Assembly: GCA_944325685.1 (NCBI GenBank)
Contig: CALVBC010000026.1
Location: 1-64,000, forward strand
Length of the DNA: 64,000 nt
From: an uncultured Erysipelotrichaceae bacterium
GTDB lineage: Bacteria; Bacillota_I; Bacilli_A; Erysipelotrichales; Erysipelotrichaceae
Direction of reading: 5' to 3'
The position numbers and the translations under genes were made by a program. Below, piece after piece: positions 24,812 to 36,560 of the stretch (its first letter is position 1; each line of letters starts with the position of its first letter). The notes beneath the pieces were generated by a model that saw nothing but the letters and a program-made list of their open reading frames with translations, ran no database searches and was not told where the DNA came from.

Positions 24812-26071
24812 CTAGTTATGAATGCGTAAACCTTTAGGATACTTGTTTTTTAAAGTACCTTTGACTGCTTTACCAAAACCTAATTGATAGCCTCTATAAG
24901 TCACAAGGTTATATCCATCTAAGGCATCGACCTTGATCTCAAGGCCGACTATAAAGTCATGGTATTGAACATCATTTAAGTCGATGACCTTTTTATAGTG
25001 CCCTTTTAAGATGTTAGCACGATAAAAGCTATGGACTGGGATGACATCCTTACCCTTGACCTTGCCGATATGGATGCCATAACGCAAGACATGATCGGAT
25101 AGATCATATAAGGGCATTAGGCTCAAATAGTGATCATCACCGACTTTATATAAGTAATAGTCTTTAATATCTAGCTGTTCATCGATGAAGCTTTTGATGA
25201 TCTTATCATCGCTTTCTTTCATAAGTTTAGGTTCTATGATATCCGTCTCTTTTTCCTTTTTAAGCACACAGGAAAACTGCCCTTCTGATCCATCGATGAA
25301 ACTTAAAAGTTGTGGCTTTCGAATGATCTTTAGATCGCTATGGCGAGCTATCAGATCATGTATTTGATCTTCATTTTCTTCTTTTGTATAAGTACAAGTA
25401 CTATAGATCAATAGTCCATCCTTCTTTAGTATCTTATAGGCATCATCTAAGATCATCTTTTGATCATTGACACAGCGTTTGATATCACCTGCTCTAAGAT
25501 CATCTAAGATCGATGGGTATTTTCTAGCCATTCCCATACCAGAGCACGGTGCATCGACGATGACGATATCAGCAATCCCACAGATCTTCTTAGCGAGGTC
25601 ACTGCTGGTCGTTTGTGTGATGATGATATTCGATATCCCGGTCTTTTCGATATTGCTCAAAAGGGCTTTAGAGCGCGTTTTATCGACTTCATTAGCGATG
25701 ATGAGTGCCTTATCTTGGGTCTTGATCGCGATATCGATGGTCTTACCACCAGGGGCAGCGCATAGATCGACGATGAGCTTTGGTTCACAAATGGAAAGGT
25801 CTAAGATCGTCTTAGCTGCACTTTTCTCTTGCGGATAGATAAGTCCAAGCGTATAAGCGATGCTACTACCGACTTTTTCATCTTTGAAAGTATATGAACC
25901 TTCGGTATCTGTTTTAGCATACTCAAGATCACATAGATCTAAGATCGTCTTTTCATCCGCTTTGAGTGTGTTGATCGTCATCGCTCGCTCTGGTACTTCC
26001 TTTAGCTTTTGATAAAAAAGTTCAGGTTCAGCAAAGACATCTTCGACGATCTTACGATATAAGTCGTTCAT
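24812..26071 (-). CDS. rsmF: rRNA (cytosine-5) methyltransferase, RsmF/Sun family
   Basis: 419 residues. The NOL1/NOP2/Sun methyltransferase core shows the SAM site VDLCAAPGGKT, catalytic DAPCSGMGMARK and STCTYTKEENE, with both active-site cysteines present. A C-terminal PUA-like segment ending GYQLGFGKAVKGTLKNKYP is typical of RsmF, which makes m5C in 16S rRNA. The exact target base cannot be decided. I prefer ATG 26071 to the GTG two codons earlier. Its start overlaps the end of ribF by 20 bases, placing it in the truB-ribF-rsmF transcript. Confidence 0.88.
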   Translation of the reverse strand: MNDLYRKIVEDVFAEPELFYQKLKEVPERAMTINTLKADEKTILDLCDLEYAKTDTEGSYTFKDEKVGSSIAYTLGLIYPQEKSAAKTILDLSICEPKLIVDLCAAPGGKTIDIAIKTQDKALIIANEVDKTRSKALLSNIEKTGISNIIITQTTSSDLAKKICGIADIVIVDAPCSGMGMARKYPSILDDLRAGDIKRCVNDQKMILDDAYKILKKDGLLIYSTCTYTKEENEDQIHDLIARHSDLKIIRKPQLLSFIDGSEGQFSCVLKKEKETDIIEPKLMKESDDKIIKSFIDEQLDIKDYYLYKVGDDHYLSLMPLYDLSDHVLRYGIHIGKVKGKDVIPVHSFYRANILKGHYKKVIDLNDVQYHDFIVGLEIKVDALDGYNLVTYRGYQLGFGKAVKGTLKNKYPKGLRIHN

Positions 26072-26990
26072 CTTCACTCTGCCTTTCAGCTATTTCTTTA
26101 TCTTTAGCTAACTGTTCTTTTAATTCATCTAAGCTATCAAAGCGCTTATCATCGCGGATGCGCTTTTTAAGATAAACGGTGATCTCTTGATCGTAGATAT
26201 CACCATCAAAATCGATGATATGGACCTCATAGGTTATGCCATTATCGATCGCGATCGTAGGATTATTGCCGATATTGCACATGGCTTTATATATCTTGTC
26301 AGCGTATTTGACAAAACCGATATAGACCCCCGTGCGTGGGCATAGTATTTCGTCATCTAAACGGATATTGGCTGTTGGATAGCCTAATTTATGACCATTG
26401 CGTTTGCCATGGATGACTTTACCACGATTGAAGTAAGGATAGCCAAGTAGTTCATTGGCTAATTCGATATCCCCTTTTTCAATGGCGATCCTGACTCTCG
26501 TCGATGAGATCTTTTCGCCTTGATATAGGACTTCATCGATGATCGAAAGTGGATATTTACCAGCGATATGATCCTTTAGTTTTTGTGGTGTTCCTTCACC
26601 TTTATAGCCATAGGAAAAGTCAAAACCACACACAAGCCCAACTAAAGGTAGACTACATAAGACCTTTTGATAGAAGACATCTTCTGGCATCTTGCACATC
26701 TCTTGGGTGAAATCGTAGACGATCGCAATATCGATACCCATCTCTTGTGCGATCTTTAGGCGGTCGGTGAAGTTTTGGATATGACGATGTTTCTTTTTAG
26801 TGATGATATCTTTTGGATCGGGGTAAAAAGTGATCAATGCGCTTTTGGCCCCTTTTTCATAAGCGATCTTTTTCGCCTTTTTGATCAATTCTTGATGTCC
26901 TAGATGGAGACCATCAAAATAACCGATGCAGGCGACGATCGGCTCGTCGATATTGATATGTCCTTCACAGTTAGCCTTATATATCTTCAT
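26052..26990 (-). CDS. ribF: Bifunctional riboflavin kinase/FAD synthetase
   Basis: 312 residues. The N-terminal FMN adenylyltransferase has the nucleotidyl-transferase motif GYFDGLHLGHQELI and SSTRVRIAIEKGDI. The C-terminal flavokinase has VIHGKRNGHKLGYPTANI and GVYIGFV. The enzyme converts riboflavin to FMN and FAD. ATG 26990 shares its A with the truB stop (TGATG) and replaces a longer extension lying inside truB. The truB-ribF order is conserved in Bacilli. Confidence 0.95.
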   Translation of the reverse strand: MKIYKANCEGHINIDEPIVACIGYFDGLHLGHQELIKKAKKIAYEKGAKSALITFYPDPKDIITKKKHRHIQNFTDRLKIAQEMGIDIAIVYDFTQEMCKMPEDVFYQKVLCSLPLVGLVCGFDFSYGYKGEGTPQKLKDHIAGKYPLSIIDEVLYQGEKISSTRVRIAIEKGDIELANELLGYPYFNRGKVIHGKRNGHKLGYPTANIRLDDEILCPRTGVYIGFVKYADKIYKAMCNIGNNPTIAIDNGITYEVHIIDFDGDIYDQEITVYLKKRIRDDKRFDSLDELKEQLAKDKEIAERQSEDERLIS

Positions 26991-27832
26991 CAGAATAAAC
27001 CTCTTACACAACGATATCGATCATCTTCTGCTTCATATACAGCTAATGCTTTTCCTCCGCCTGTTATGACCAAACGCTTTTGATCACTATCGATCTTGAT
27101 ACGCTTGCCATTTTTGATATCCTTAATATCTGGATATTCATATGTAGCATAGCTCATCTTTAAAACATCTAAGATATCATGCGCGTGATAATTACCTTCT
27201 GTGATATCATCGATATCATCACAATCATTGATCGATATATCAGCTACTTTAGTTCTTTTTAAAGCTGTCAAAGTGCCAAGACCTCCTAGCTCTTGCATGA
27301 TATCGCGAACAAGTGCACGGATGTATGTGCCACTAGAAACATGACTTTTAAAAGTAAAGCCTTTGTCATCGCATTTGATAAGTTCATTTCGATAGATGGT
27401 CACTTCTCTTTTAGGCACTTCGACCTCGATCCCTTTTCTTTGGTATTCATAGAGTTTTTTACCATCGACTTTGATCGCTGAAGTTAGAGGTGGAAGTTGA
27501 TCATAGGCCTTTTCAAAGGCTTTTAATACCTTGACGATCTCTTCTTCCGTATACTTTTTGACATCACAAGTCTTTGTGACCTTTCCCTCTTTATCTAAGG
27601 TATCAGTCTCATAACCATATTCTAAAGTAGCGATATATTCCTTGTCGTGACCGACGACGAATTGGTTGATCTTGGTCGCTTTACCGATAAGGATGATCAT
27701 GACCCCTTCGGCCATTGGATCAAGCGTCCCGGTATGGCCGATGCTTTTAGTATTAAAGACCTTTCTTAGTTTATAACAGACATCAAAGGAAGTCATGCCC
27801 GGCTTTTTATTAACAAATAAAACTGTATCCAT
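26990..27832 (-). CDS. truB: tRNA pseudouridine-55 synthase TruB
   Basis: 280 residues. The catalytic motif GHTGTLDPMAEGVM contains the essential aspartate, with KPGMTSFDV at the N-terminus and the family's VSSGTYIRALVRDIMQELG. It isomerises U55 in the T-loop of nearly all tRNAs. The start ATG 27832 has TATAAT (27845-27840) seven bases upstream and no SD, hence a leaderless candidate. It diverges from ttcA with only 38 bases between the start codons. Confidence 0.96.
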   Translation of the reverse strand: MDTVLFVNKKPGMTSFDVCYKLRKVFNTKSIGHTGTLDPMAEGVMIILIGKATKINQFVVGHDKEYIATLEYGYETDTLDKEGKVTKTCDVKKYTEEEIVKVLKAFEKAYDQLPPLTSAIKVDGKKLYEYQRKGIEVEVPKREVTIYRNELIKCDDKGFTFKSHVSSGTYIRALVRDIMQELGGLGTLTALKRTKVADISINDCDDIDDITEGNYHAHDILDVLKMSYATYEYPDIKDIKNGKRIKIDSDQKRLVITGGGKALAVYEAEDDRYRCVRGLF

Positions 27833-27870
27833 CTTTTTAATTATATCATCTTGGTGTTATAATCGACTAC
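27833..27870. promoter_or_regulatory. Interlocked divergent promoters of truB and ttcA
   Basis: The 38-bp gap carries a minus-strand TATAAT (27845-27840) seven bases before truB ATG and a plus-strand TATAAT (27858-27863) seven bases before ttcA ATG. Only 12 bp separate the two -10 hexamers. The region where a -35 would lie for each overlaps the other gene's -10 or start codon. No SD is present on either side. Confidence 0.55.
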
Positions 27871-28608
27871 ATGAGTGTCAAAAAAGTCCTTGCAAGTATG
27901 CGCAAAGCTGATCTTGATTACGGTCTTATCGAAAATGGTGATAAGATCGGTATCGGTATCAGTGGTGGTAAAGATTCTAATCTTTTACTATATTGTCTAT
28001 ATCTATATCGCTTTTTAGCTAAGAATACCTTCGATAAGGATTTTGAGATCGTCGGTATCCATATCGATCTCAACTTCGGTGAAGAGGATTTTTCTATCAT
28101 CACCGATTGGTTCAGCAAATATCCGATCGATATCGTTTCAGAAAGATCCAAGATCGCTGATATCCTCGATATCCATCGCAAAAATGACAAGATCGAATGC
28201 AGTCGTTGTTCAACACTAAAAAAAGGTGCTGTGATCCAAGTAGCTAAAAGGCTCGGTTGTAATAAAGTAGCATTCGCCCATCATAGTGATGATGCGATCG
28301 AGACCTTATTCCTCAATATGATCTATGGCGCTAGGATCGCCACCTTTGATCCTAAGATGCATTTGACCAATCAAGATGTGACTTTTATCCGTCCTTTTAT
28401 CTACGCTTTTGAAAAAGACATCAAAAAAGCGACCAGAGAAGTCGCTTTACCGTCGATCAAAAGCGGATGTCCAAATGATGGTTTTACCAAAAGACAGGAT
28501 ATCAAAGAGCTACTGCATGAGATATACCATCGCTATCCTCATGCAAAAGAGAACTTCCAGCTCTCTTTACACAATCTCGATAAGCTCAACCTTTGGCATA
28601 AAGAGTAG
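27871..28608 (+). CDS. ttcA: TtcA-like tRNA 2-thiolation enzyme (PP-loop)
   Basis: 245 residues. The PP-loop ATP-pyrophosphatase motif SGGKDSNLLL lies near residue 30. CSRCSTLKKGA gives the CxxC and GCPNDG a third C-terminal cysteine, together the pattern of [4Fe-4S]-dependent TtcA/TtuA enzymes. TtcA makes 2-thiocytidine-32 in tRNA. Family-level assignment is firm, but the exact tRNA position is inferred. It is monocistronic, starts 7 nt after TATAAT without an SD, and its last 23 bases overlap the convergent methyltransferase gene. Confidence 0.85.
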   Translation: MSVKKVLASMRKADLDYGLIENGDKIGIGISGGKDSNLLLYCLYLYRFLAKNTFDKDFEIVGIHIDLNFGEEDFSIITDWFSKYPIDIVSERSKIADILDIHRKNDKIECSRCSTLKKGAVIQVAKRLGCNKVAFAHHSDDAIETLFLNMIYGARIATFDPKMHLTNQDVTFIRPFIYAFEKDIKKATREVALPSIKSGCPNDGFTKRQDIKELLHEIYHRYPHAKENFQLSLHNLDKLNLWHKE

Positions 28609-29266
28609 CTAATATGATGCCACATACAAGCGGGATCTCAAGTGAGATGTCGCTTTTCTTTTGGATGGTGATCTTGTCTTTAAGCTCCTTAGGACTATTG
28701 ATGATGATCGAATATGGCTTAGCAGGTCTAAGTTTATGGATATCGATCCCATCATCGGCATACATATATGGTGTATGATCTTTATATTCACTAAGATAGG
28801 TATCAAGATCAGGATAAGACTTGATCCGAGCGAAGAAGATCGATCCCATCGAAGCTCTGACGATCTTGGGCTCAAAGTAGTCGATATCCATACCGACAAG
28901 AACGATATCTTTAAGGTCAAATGATATCGCTGTCCTTAAGATCGTGCCGAGATTCCCTTCATCTTCAATGCCACAGAGAACCAGATGATCTGAATCTAAG
29001 GCTAACTTTTCCTTCACCTTTTTAAAATAAGCGATCACATAGCAGTTTTCTTTTACTGATAAGCTATCGATCACATGATCATCTAAGATCAGGGGGATAT
29101 TATTCTTATTGCATAGAGTTTGTAGTTTATCAAAGAATTCATTTTGATAGATCTTTGATGAATAATAGACTTTGATGACTCTATTTGGATGGTTGATCAA
29201 AAGTTCGATCGTGATCGACATTCCAAGGGTATAACTGAAATCAGCTTCTCTATAATAGCGTTCCAT
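28586..29266 (-). CDS. SpoU/TrmH-family RNA methyltransferase, degenerate motif 3
   Basis: 226 residues with a short substrate-binding N-domain and a SPOUT domain. Motif 1 is good (EDEGNLGTILRTAISFD, with the Arg) and motif 2 is good (KIVRASMGSIFF). The knot SAM loop usually reading IGNEG is INSPKE, and the final IPM-x-SLNVSVA motif is EIPLVCGIILATLYA without SLN. It may bind SAM poorly or have changed function. The rRNA/tRNA target is unknown. TATTAT ends six bases before ATG 29266 and no real SD exists. The gene end overlaps ttcA. Confidence 0.75.
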   Translation of the reverse strand: MERYYREADFSYTLGMSITIELLINHPNRVIKVYYSSKIYQNEFFDKLQTLCNKNNIPLILDDHVIDSLSVKENCYVIAYFKKVKEKLALDSDHLVLCGIEDEGNLGTILRTAISFDLKDIVLVGMDIDYFEPKIVRASMGSIFFARIKSYPDLDTYLSEYKDHTPYMYADDGIDIHKLRPAKPYSIIINSPKELKDKITIQKKSDISLEIPLVCGIILATLYAKG

Positions 29267-29272
29267 GCCCCT

Positions 29273-29278
29273 ATAATA
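29273..29278 (-). promoter_or_regulatory. -10 element of the SpoU-type methyltransferase gene
   Basis: TATTAT on the minus strand, six bases (AGGGGC), then ATG 29266. The GGGG is too close to the start to act as an SD. The -35 is poorly defined. Confidence 0.4.
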
Positions 29279-29315
29279 GCAAAATCCACCCTATATAAGC
29301 TAGGGCAGATCTTGT

Positions 29316-31847
29316 TTATTCGAATATATATCTGTCATCACGATAGTCGATCTTGAAGTGTTTCTTATCTGGATCACTGATGATGATCTTCGCAAGTGGC
29401 GATTCGATGGCTCTTTGGATATAACGCTTCATCGGTCTAGCGCCATAGGCTTCATCATATCCATTTATCGCGATCTCATCTAAAGCTTTATCGGTGATCT
29501 CTAAGGTCATATCACTTTGTAAGAGACGATCTTTGAGTTGTGATATGAACTTTTTCGCAACATCTCTGATGACTTTATGATCTAGTGGTTCAAAGATGAT
29601 GACCTCATCGATACGGTTGATGAACTCAGGTTTGAAATAGCGTTTGATGAGCGCATCGTATTCCTTCTCTTTTTTAACCTTATCCTTTTCAAAAGCGTAT
29701 TCACTACCGAGATTGCTGGTCATGATGATGATCGTGTTCTTAAAGTCGACCGTCACACCTTTAGAATCGGTTATCCTTCCATCGTCTAAGATCTGTAACA
29801 AGATATTAAAGACATCAGGATGGGCTTTTTCGATCTCATCTAAAAGGACGATCGAGTATGGATTACGTCTGACCGCTTCCGTGAGTTGACCACCTTCTTC
29901 ATAGCCAACATAGCCAGGAGGAGCACCGATCAAGCGCGATACACTGAACTTCTCCATATATTCACTCATATCGATCCTTACGATCTTTGTCTCATCATCA
30001 AATAGTTGTTCAGCCAAAGCCTTAGCGATCTCTGTTTTACCGACACCGGTCGGCCCTAAAAAGAGGAATGATCCGATCGGACGATCGATATCTTGGATCT
30101 GCGCTTTTGAGCGTAGGATCGCATCAGTGACCCTTTCGATCGCCTCATCTTGCCCCATGACTCTTTTCGCTAATATGTCGCCAAGATGCAAGAGCTTTTC
30201 TCTTTCGGTAGCCATGAGTTTGGTGACTTCGATATGAGTCCATTTTGATACGACCTTAGCGATCGCCTCTTCATCGACCACTTCCTTGATCATCTTATCT
30301 TTAGTCTCATTTTGTAACATCTTGATCTTCTTTTCTAGATCTGGGATCGTCTCGTATTTTAGCTTAGCAGCTACTTCATATTCGGCATCATTTTGTGCTT
30401 TAGTGAAATCAAGTTTAGCTGTCTCAAGGTCTTCTTTGGCTTTCTTCACTTCTTCGAGTTGCCCTTTTTCAAAAGACCACTTATTGTACATGACATCCTT
30501 TTCATCTTTAAGCTCTTGCATCTCTTCTTGCAGTTCAGCTAGTCTTCGCTTAGCTTTATCATCGCTTTCCTTTTTTAACGATACTTCTTCGATCTCTAAT
30601 TGTCTGATCTTACGGATCAGTTCATCGAGCTCGCTTGGCATCGAATCCATCTCGACTCTGATCGAAGCACATGCTTCATCGATGAGGTCGATCGCTTTAT
30701 CCGGCAAGAAACGGTCAGTGATATAACGATCGGATAACGTCGCGGCAGCGATGATCGCTTCATCTTTGATCTTGACGCCATGGTGGGTCTCATAACGATC
30801 TTTCAGACCTCTTAAGATCGAGATCGTCTCTTCGACTGATGGTTCAGCTACTTGGACCTTTTGGAAACGACGTTCTAATGCAGCATCCTTTTCGATATAT
30901 TTACGATATTCATCGAATGTCGTGGCCCCGATGCATTTTAGTTCCCCTCTTGCCAGCATTGGTTTAAGTAGATTAGCCGCATCCATTGCTCCATCGGTCT
31001 TACCAGCGCCAACTAAGTTATGGATCTCATCGATAAAGAGGATGACTTGGCCATTTTTCTCTTTGACTTCTTTTAAGACCGCTTTTAGACGCTCTTCAAA
31101 TTCGCCACGATACTTAGCACCAGCGATCAAAGATCCCATATCTAGCTCGATCAATTCCTTATCTTTTAAGCTTAGTGGTACATCACCATTCATGATCCGC
31201 CAAGCAAGTCCTTCGACGATCGCTGTCTTACCAACACCAGGTTCACCGATCAAGACCGGATTATTCTTGGTCTTACGCGATAATATCTCGATCACCCTTC
31301 TGATCTCTTCATCACGGCCGATGACCGGATCGATCTTGCCATCCTTGACATCAGCCACTAGATCATGACCGTATTTCTTAAGGGCGTTGAGATTGTTCTC
31401 TTGATCTTTTGTCTCCATCTTCTTATCACCTCTTTCCTTCTTTTCTTTCTCTTTTAATGCTTTTATATCGATATTGCATGTTTTACATATATCATTTGCG
31501 ACACCGCTGTCATTATCTAATAGACAGACAAATAATAGAAAAGCACTTAAGTAATTATCATGACGATCTTCCATCATCTTATAAGCGTCATTCATCGCTT
31601 TTAATGTATAACGATCAAAGCGAGCATCAGTGATATTATCCGTTTTCGCTAAGCGATCGAGATACCCCTTGATCACTTCTTTAGCCTTATTAGGATCGAT
31701 ATCGGCAAAAGCGACGATATCTTCATCATCCATATAAGCCCAAAGCATATGTTCACTAGATACTTCCGGATTTTTATTCTCACTAGCTAATGTGACAGCT
31801 TGATAGATGATCTCTTTTGTCTTATCTGTAAATCTTTCAATATCCAT
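29316..31847 (-). CDS. clpB: Disaggregase ClpB
   Basis: 843 residues. A Clp-N repeat region (1-145) and a charged linker precede AAA1 with Walker A GEPGVGKT near 200. A long coiled-coil middle domain (about 390-510) distinguishes ClpB from ClpC. AAA2 has GPTGVGKT near 600. It resolubilises aggregates with DnaK/DnaJ/GrpE, all encoded immediately upstream. SD AAGGAGG joins the CIRCE operator (31858-31884), so HrcA should repress it. The operon hairpin after dnaJ lacks a U-tract, so read-through from dnaK-dnaJ is also possible. Confidence 0.95.
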   Translation of the reverse strand: MDIERFTDKTKEIIYQAVTLASENKNPEVSSEHMLWAYMDDEDIVAFADIDPNKAKEVIKGYLDRLAKTDNITDARFDRYTLKAMNDAYKMMEDRHDNYLSAFLLFVCLLDNDSGVANDICKTCNIDIKALKEKEKKERGDKKMETKDQENNLNALKKYGHDLVADVKDGKIDPVIGRDEEIRRVIEILSRKTKNNPVLIGEPGVGKTAIVEGLAWRIMNGDVPLSLKDKELIELDMGSLIAGAKYRGEFEERLKAVLKEVKEKNGQVILFIDEIHNLVGAGKTDGAMDAANLLKPMLARGELKCIGATTFDEYRKYIEKDAALERRFQKVQVAEPSVEETISILRGLKDRYETHHGVKIKDEAIIAAATLSDRYITDRFLPDKAIDLIDEACASIRVEMDSMPSELDELIRKIRQLEIEEVSLKKESDDKAKRRLAELQEEMQELKDEKDVMYNKWSFEKGQLEEVKKAKEDLETAKLDFTKAQNDAEYEVAAKLKYETIPDLEKKIKMLQNETKDKMIKEVVDEEAIAKVVSKWTHIEVTKLMATEREKLLHLGDILAKRVMGQDEAIERVTDAILRSKAQIQDIDRPIGSFLFLGPTGVGKTEIAKALAEQLFDDETKIVRIDMSEYMEKFSVSRLIGAPPGYVGYEEGGQLTEAVRRNPYSIVLLDEIEKAHPDVFNILLQILDDGRITDSKGVTVDFKNTIIIMTSNLGSEYAFEKDKVKKEKEYDALIKRYFKPEFINRIDEVIIFEPLDHKVIRDVAKKFISQLKDRLLQSDMTLEITDKALDEIAINGYDEAYGARPMKRYIQRAIESPLAKIIISDPDKKHFKIDYRDDRYIFE

Positions 31848-31857
31848 ATTTTCCTCC

Positions 31858-31884
31858 TTAGCACTTTTTTATTTAGAGTGCTAA
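31858..31884 (-). promoter_or_regulatory. CIRCE operator (HrcA) before clpB
   Basis: TTAGCACTT-N9-GAGTGCTAA, identical to the CIRCE consensus (TTAGCACTC-N9-GAGTGCTAA) except for one base. The clpB SD AAGGAGG begins within the proximal half-site, so on mRNA the repeat could also fold over the SD. A clear promoter is not visible between 31885 and 31925. Confidence 0.92.
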
Positions 31885-31895
31885 CACATGTGCTT

Positions 31896-31924
31896 TTTTA
31901 AGTAAGGACTAGCCTTACTTAAAA
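31896..31924 (-). other. Hairpin at the dnaJ 3' end without U-tract
   Basis: Arms TTTTAAGTAAGG and CCTTACTTAAAA (12 bp, 5-nt loop). The dnaJ stop TAA lies in the first arm on the minus strand. The bases following the stem on the transcript are AAGCAC, not U-rich. I therefore call it a processing or stabilising hairpin and not a terminator. Confidence 0.55.
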
Positions 31925-33054
31925 CTCTTTTTGAATTTGTCAAACACAGATTCCTTCTTATCTTTACTTGTGGCTCTTAGTTTTTCAAAGATCTCCTTCT
32001 CTTCACGAGAGAGTTTTTTCGGGATCGTTACTTCGACCTCAACGATCTGATCACCCTTGGCATTTGATCTGAGCTCTTTGATACCATACTCACGCATCCT
32101 TAGCTGTTGATTAGGTTGTGTGCCTGCTGGGATGGTAAGTTCAACATCGCCATAGACGGTCGGGACATCGATCTTGGTACCAAGGACTGCATCGACGATC
32201 GATACTGGTACTTTGATATGCACGTCATTGCCGACTCTTGTGAAGTACTTATGTGGTCTTACGATGATCTCGACATATAGGTCACCATTAGGTCCGCCAT
32301 TATATCCTCTTTCACCATAGCCAGCAAGCCTTACCTGTTGACCAGAGGCGATACCGGCTGGGATCTTGACTTCGACATCCTCTCTGGTGTGGATATATCC
32401 TTCACCTTTACAATCTGGACATTTCTTATCGATGATCTTACCAGTACCATGACAATCAGGACATTCGACGACTTGTTGCATCATGCCAAGCATCGTCCTT
32501 GTGGTCCTTGTCACTCGACCTGATCCATGACATGTAGGACAAGTCCTTACATCACTATCGCTATAAGCGCCAGTGCCATGACATCTTTCACAACGCTTGT
32601 CGACATCTAAAGTCAGTGTCTTTTCTACACCGTGGACAGCATCGAGGAAATCGATCTCGATGCGGATATAGCGGTTTTCGCCTTTAGTTGGCTGATTAGC
32701 TCTTTGCGATCTAGAACCACCGAAATTGAAGCCAAAACCGCCCATATTACCCATAAAACTCGAGAAGATATCATTGAGATCATCAGCACTGCCAAAGCCA
32801 CTAAAACCACCCTGTCCAGCAAAGCCATTAGGATCGACACCGGAAAAACCATAACGATCATATGCCGCTCTTTTTTCGGCATCACCTAATACTTCATAGG
32901 CTTCATTGACTTCTTTGAACTTTTCTTCAGCACCAGGTTCTTTATTGACATCAGGATGATATTTCTTGGCCATCTTACGATAGGCTCTTTTGATCTCATC
33001 TTCGGTCGCCCCTTTATTGATACCTAGTACTTCATAATAATCTCTTTTTGCCAT
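31915..33054 (-). CDS. dnaJ: Chaperone DnaJ
   Basis: 379 residues in type-I order. The J-domain (1-70) holds the HPD triad in [12 protein letters not shown], followed by a Gly/Phe-rich linker (about 72-115). Four CxxCxGxG zinc modules sit between about 150 and 215 ([40 protein letters not shown]), then the substrate-binding beta domains. It stimulates the DnaK ATPase. SD AAGGAG lies about nine bases before ATG 33054. It is the last gene of hrcA-grpE-dnaK-dnaJ. Confidence 0.97.
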   Translation of the reverse strand: MAKRDYYEVLGINKGATEDEIKRAYRKMAKKYHPDVNKEPGAEEKFKEVNEAYEVLGDAEKRAAYDRYGFSGVDPNGFAGQGGFSGFGSADDLNDIFSSFMGNMGGFGFNFGGSRSQRANQPTKGENRYIRIEIDFLDAVHGVEKTLTLDVDKRCERCHGTGAYSDSDVRTCPTCHGSGRVTRTTRTMLGMMQQVVECPDCHGTGKIIDKKCPDCKGEGYIHTREDVEVKIPAGIASGQQVRLAGYGERGYNGGPNGDLYVEIIVRPHKYFTRVGNDVHIKVPVSIVDAVLGTKIDVPTVYGDVELTIPAGTQPNQQLRMREYGIKELRSNAKGDQIVEVEVTIPKKLSREEKEIFEKLRATSKDKKESVFDKFKKSFK

Positions 33055-33074
33055 TTTGACTCCTTACTTACTAA

Positions 33075-33092
33075 GACCCCTATATAGGGGTC
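33075..33092 (-). other. Palindromic stem-loop between dnaK and dnaJ
   Basis: GACCCCTATATAGGGGTC is an 18-bp perfect palindrome that folds as GACCCCT-ATAT-AGGGGTC in the intercistronic mRNA. No U-run follows, so it is more likely a processing or stability element adjusting DnaK:DnaJ ratio than a terminator. Confidence 0.6.
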
Positions 33093-33099
33093 GGATATA

Positions 33100-35430
<2,331 letters not shown>

Positions 35431-35459
<29 letters not shown>

Positions 35460-36480
35460 CTTTATCACCTCGATATCTATCTACCTGTCGTTTGATATAG
35501 TTTAGCAAACTCATGACTTTATCATACTGCATCCGATTTGGACCGACGACCATGAGTTTAGCGGTATCGTTATCACCATATTGGATATCCGACGATATGA
35601 CAGCGATATCATCAAACCACAAGAGATCGGTGCCTGACTCCGTATGGGTGACGACCGCATTATCATCGTTCTTCTTCTCACTCAAAAGATTGCGGAAGAG
35701 CTTTGAATCATTGACGATCTTGGTGAATTCCTTGAGCTTTTCGATATCTGAGAATTCAGGTTGATACATCATATTGCTGGTACCGCTCATATATAAGGTC
35801 TCAGAAGCAAACTTCACAAAAGCCGCATAGAATGCATTGAATAGCATCTCATGCCTTTTGACGTTTTCACATAGCAGAGGTCTGATGTCTTTAAGCCTAT
35901 GATTTAGCTCAGCGATCGGTGTATCACACAGATTGTCATTCAATATCTCCATGCACTTTTGGATGTCACTCAAAGAGACTTCATCTTGGAAATTGAACAT
36001 CTTATTTTGCGTATGACCACTACTAGTGATGAAAACACAGATAGCTGTCTTTGGATCTAAAGGGAAAAGCTTTAGATGCTTTAATGTTTGATGTGATGCA
36101 TCTGGTCCTAAGACACCGCTGACAAGATTGGTCATATCGGCGATGAGTTCACATGACTCTTTGATCGCGTCTTCGATATTGATCGATTCATTAGTAAAGA
36201 TATTGGCGATAGCGAATTTGATATCGCTATTCTCATGTGCTTCTAAGATGTTTTCACAATAAAACTGGTAACCTTTATTACTAGGAACACGACCAGCTGA
36301 TGTATGTGGCTTCTCTAGATAACCGAGGTTTTCTAATTGGGCCATATCATTTCTGATCGTCGCACTAGAATAAGGAAGACCGTATTTATCGACCAAAGTC
36401 TTTGAACCGACTGGCTCAGCCGTTTGGATAAACTCTTCGACGATAGCTTTTAATATCTCGATATTCCTAGCTGTCAACAT
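35431..36480 (-). CDS. hrcA: Heat-inducible transcription repressor HrcA
   Basis: 349 residues. An N-terminal winged helix (MLTARNIEILKAIVEEFI, SSATIRNDMAQLENLGYLEKPHTSAGRVPS) is followed by the GAF-like dimer domain. It represses from CIRCE elements and is refolded by GroEL. It heads its own operon, whose promoter and operator lie at 36487-36543, and a second CIRCE precedes clpB. GroESL is not in this window. Confidence 0.95.
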
Positions 36481-36486
36481 CCTTGT

Positions 36487-36543
36487 TTAGCACTCCTTTC
36501 TCTTTACTGCTAATATCCTACAATAAAGTGCTAGCACTGTCAA
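36487..36543 (-). promoter_or_regulatory. hrcA promoter with CIRCE and an extra palindrome
   Basis: Minus strand TTGACA (36543-36538), 17-nt spacer, TAGGAT (36520-36515). Downstream is a CIRCE-like repeat TTAGCACTC-N9-TACTGCTAA (36487-36513): one half is perfect, the other matches 7 of 9. Within the -35/spacer lies a perfect 12-bp palindrome AGTGCTAGCACT (36527-36538) built from the same AGTGCTA/TAGCACT half-site words in back-to-back order, possibly a second HrcA contact. Confidence 0.75.
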
Positions 36544-36560
36544 GGATTAATTGCTAAAAA

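Noticed and set aside
31896-31924. Terminator of the dnaK operon
   Set aside because: The transcript continues with AAGCAC after the stem and there is no U-tract in the direction of transcription.
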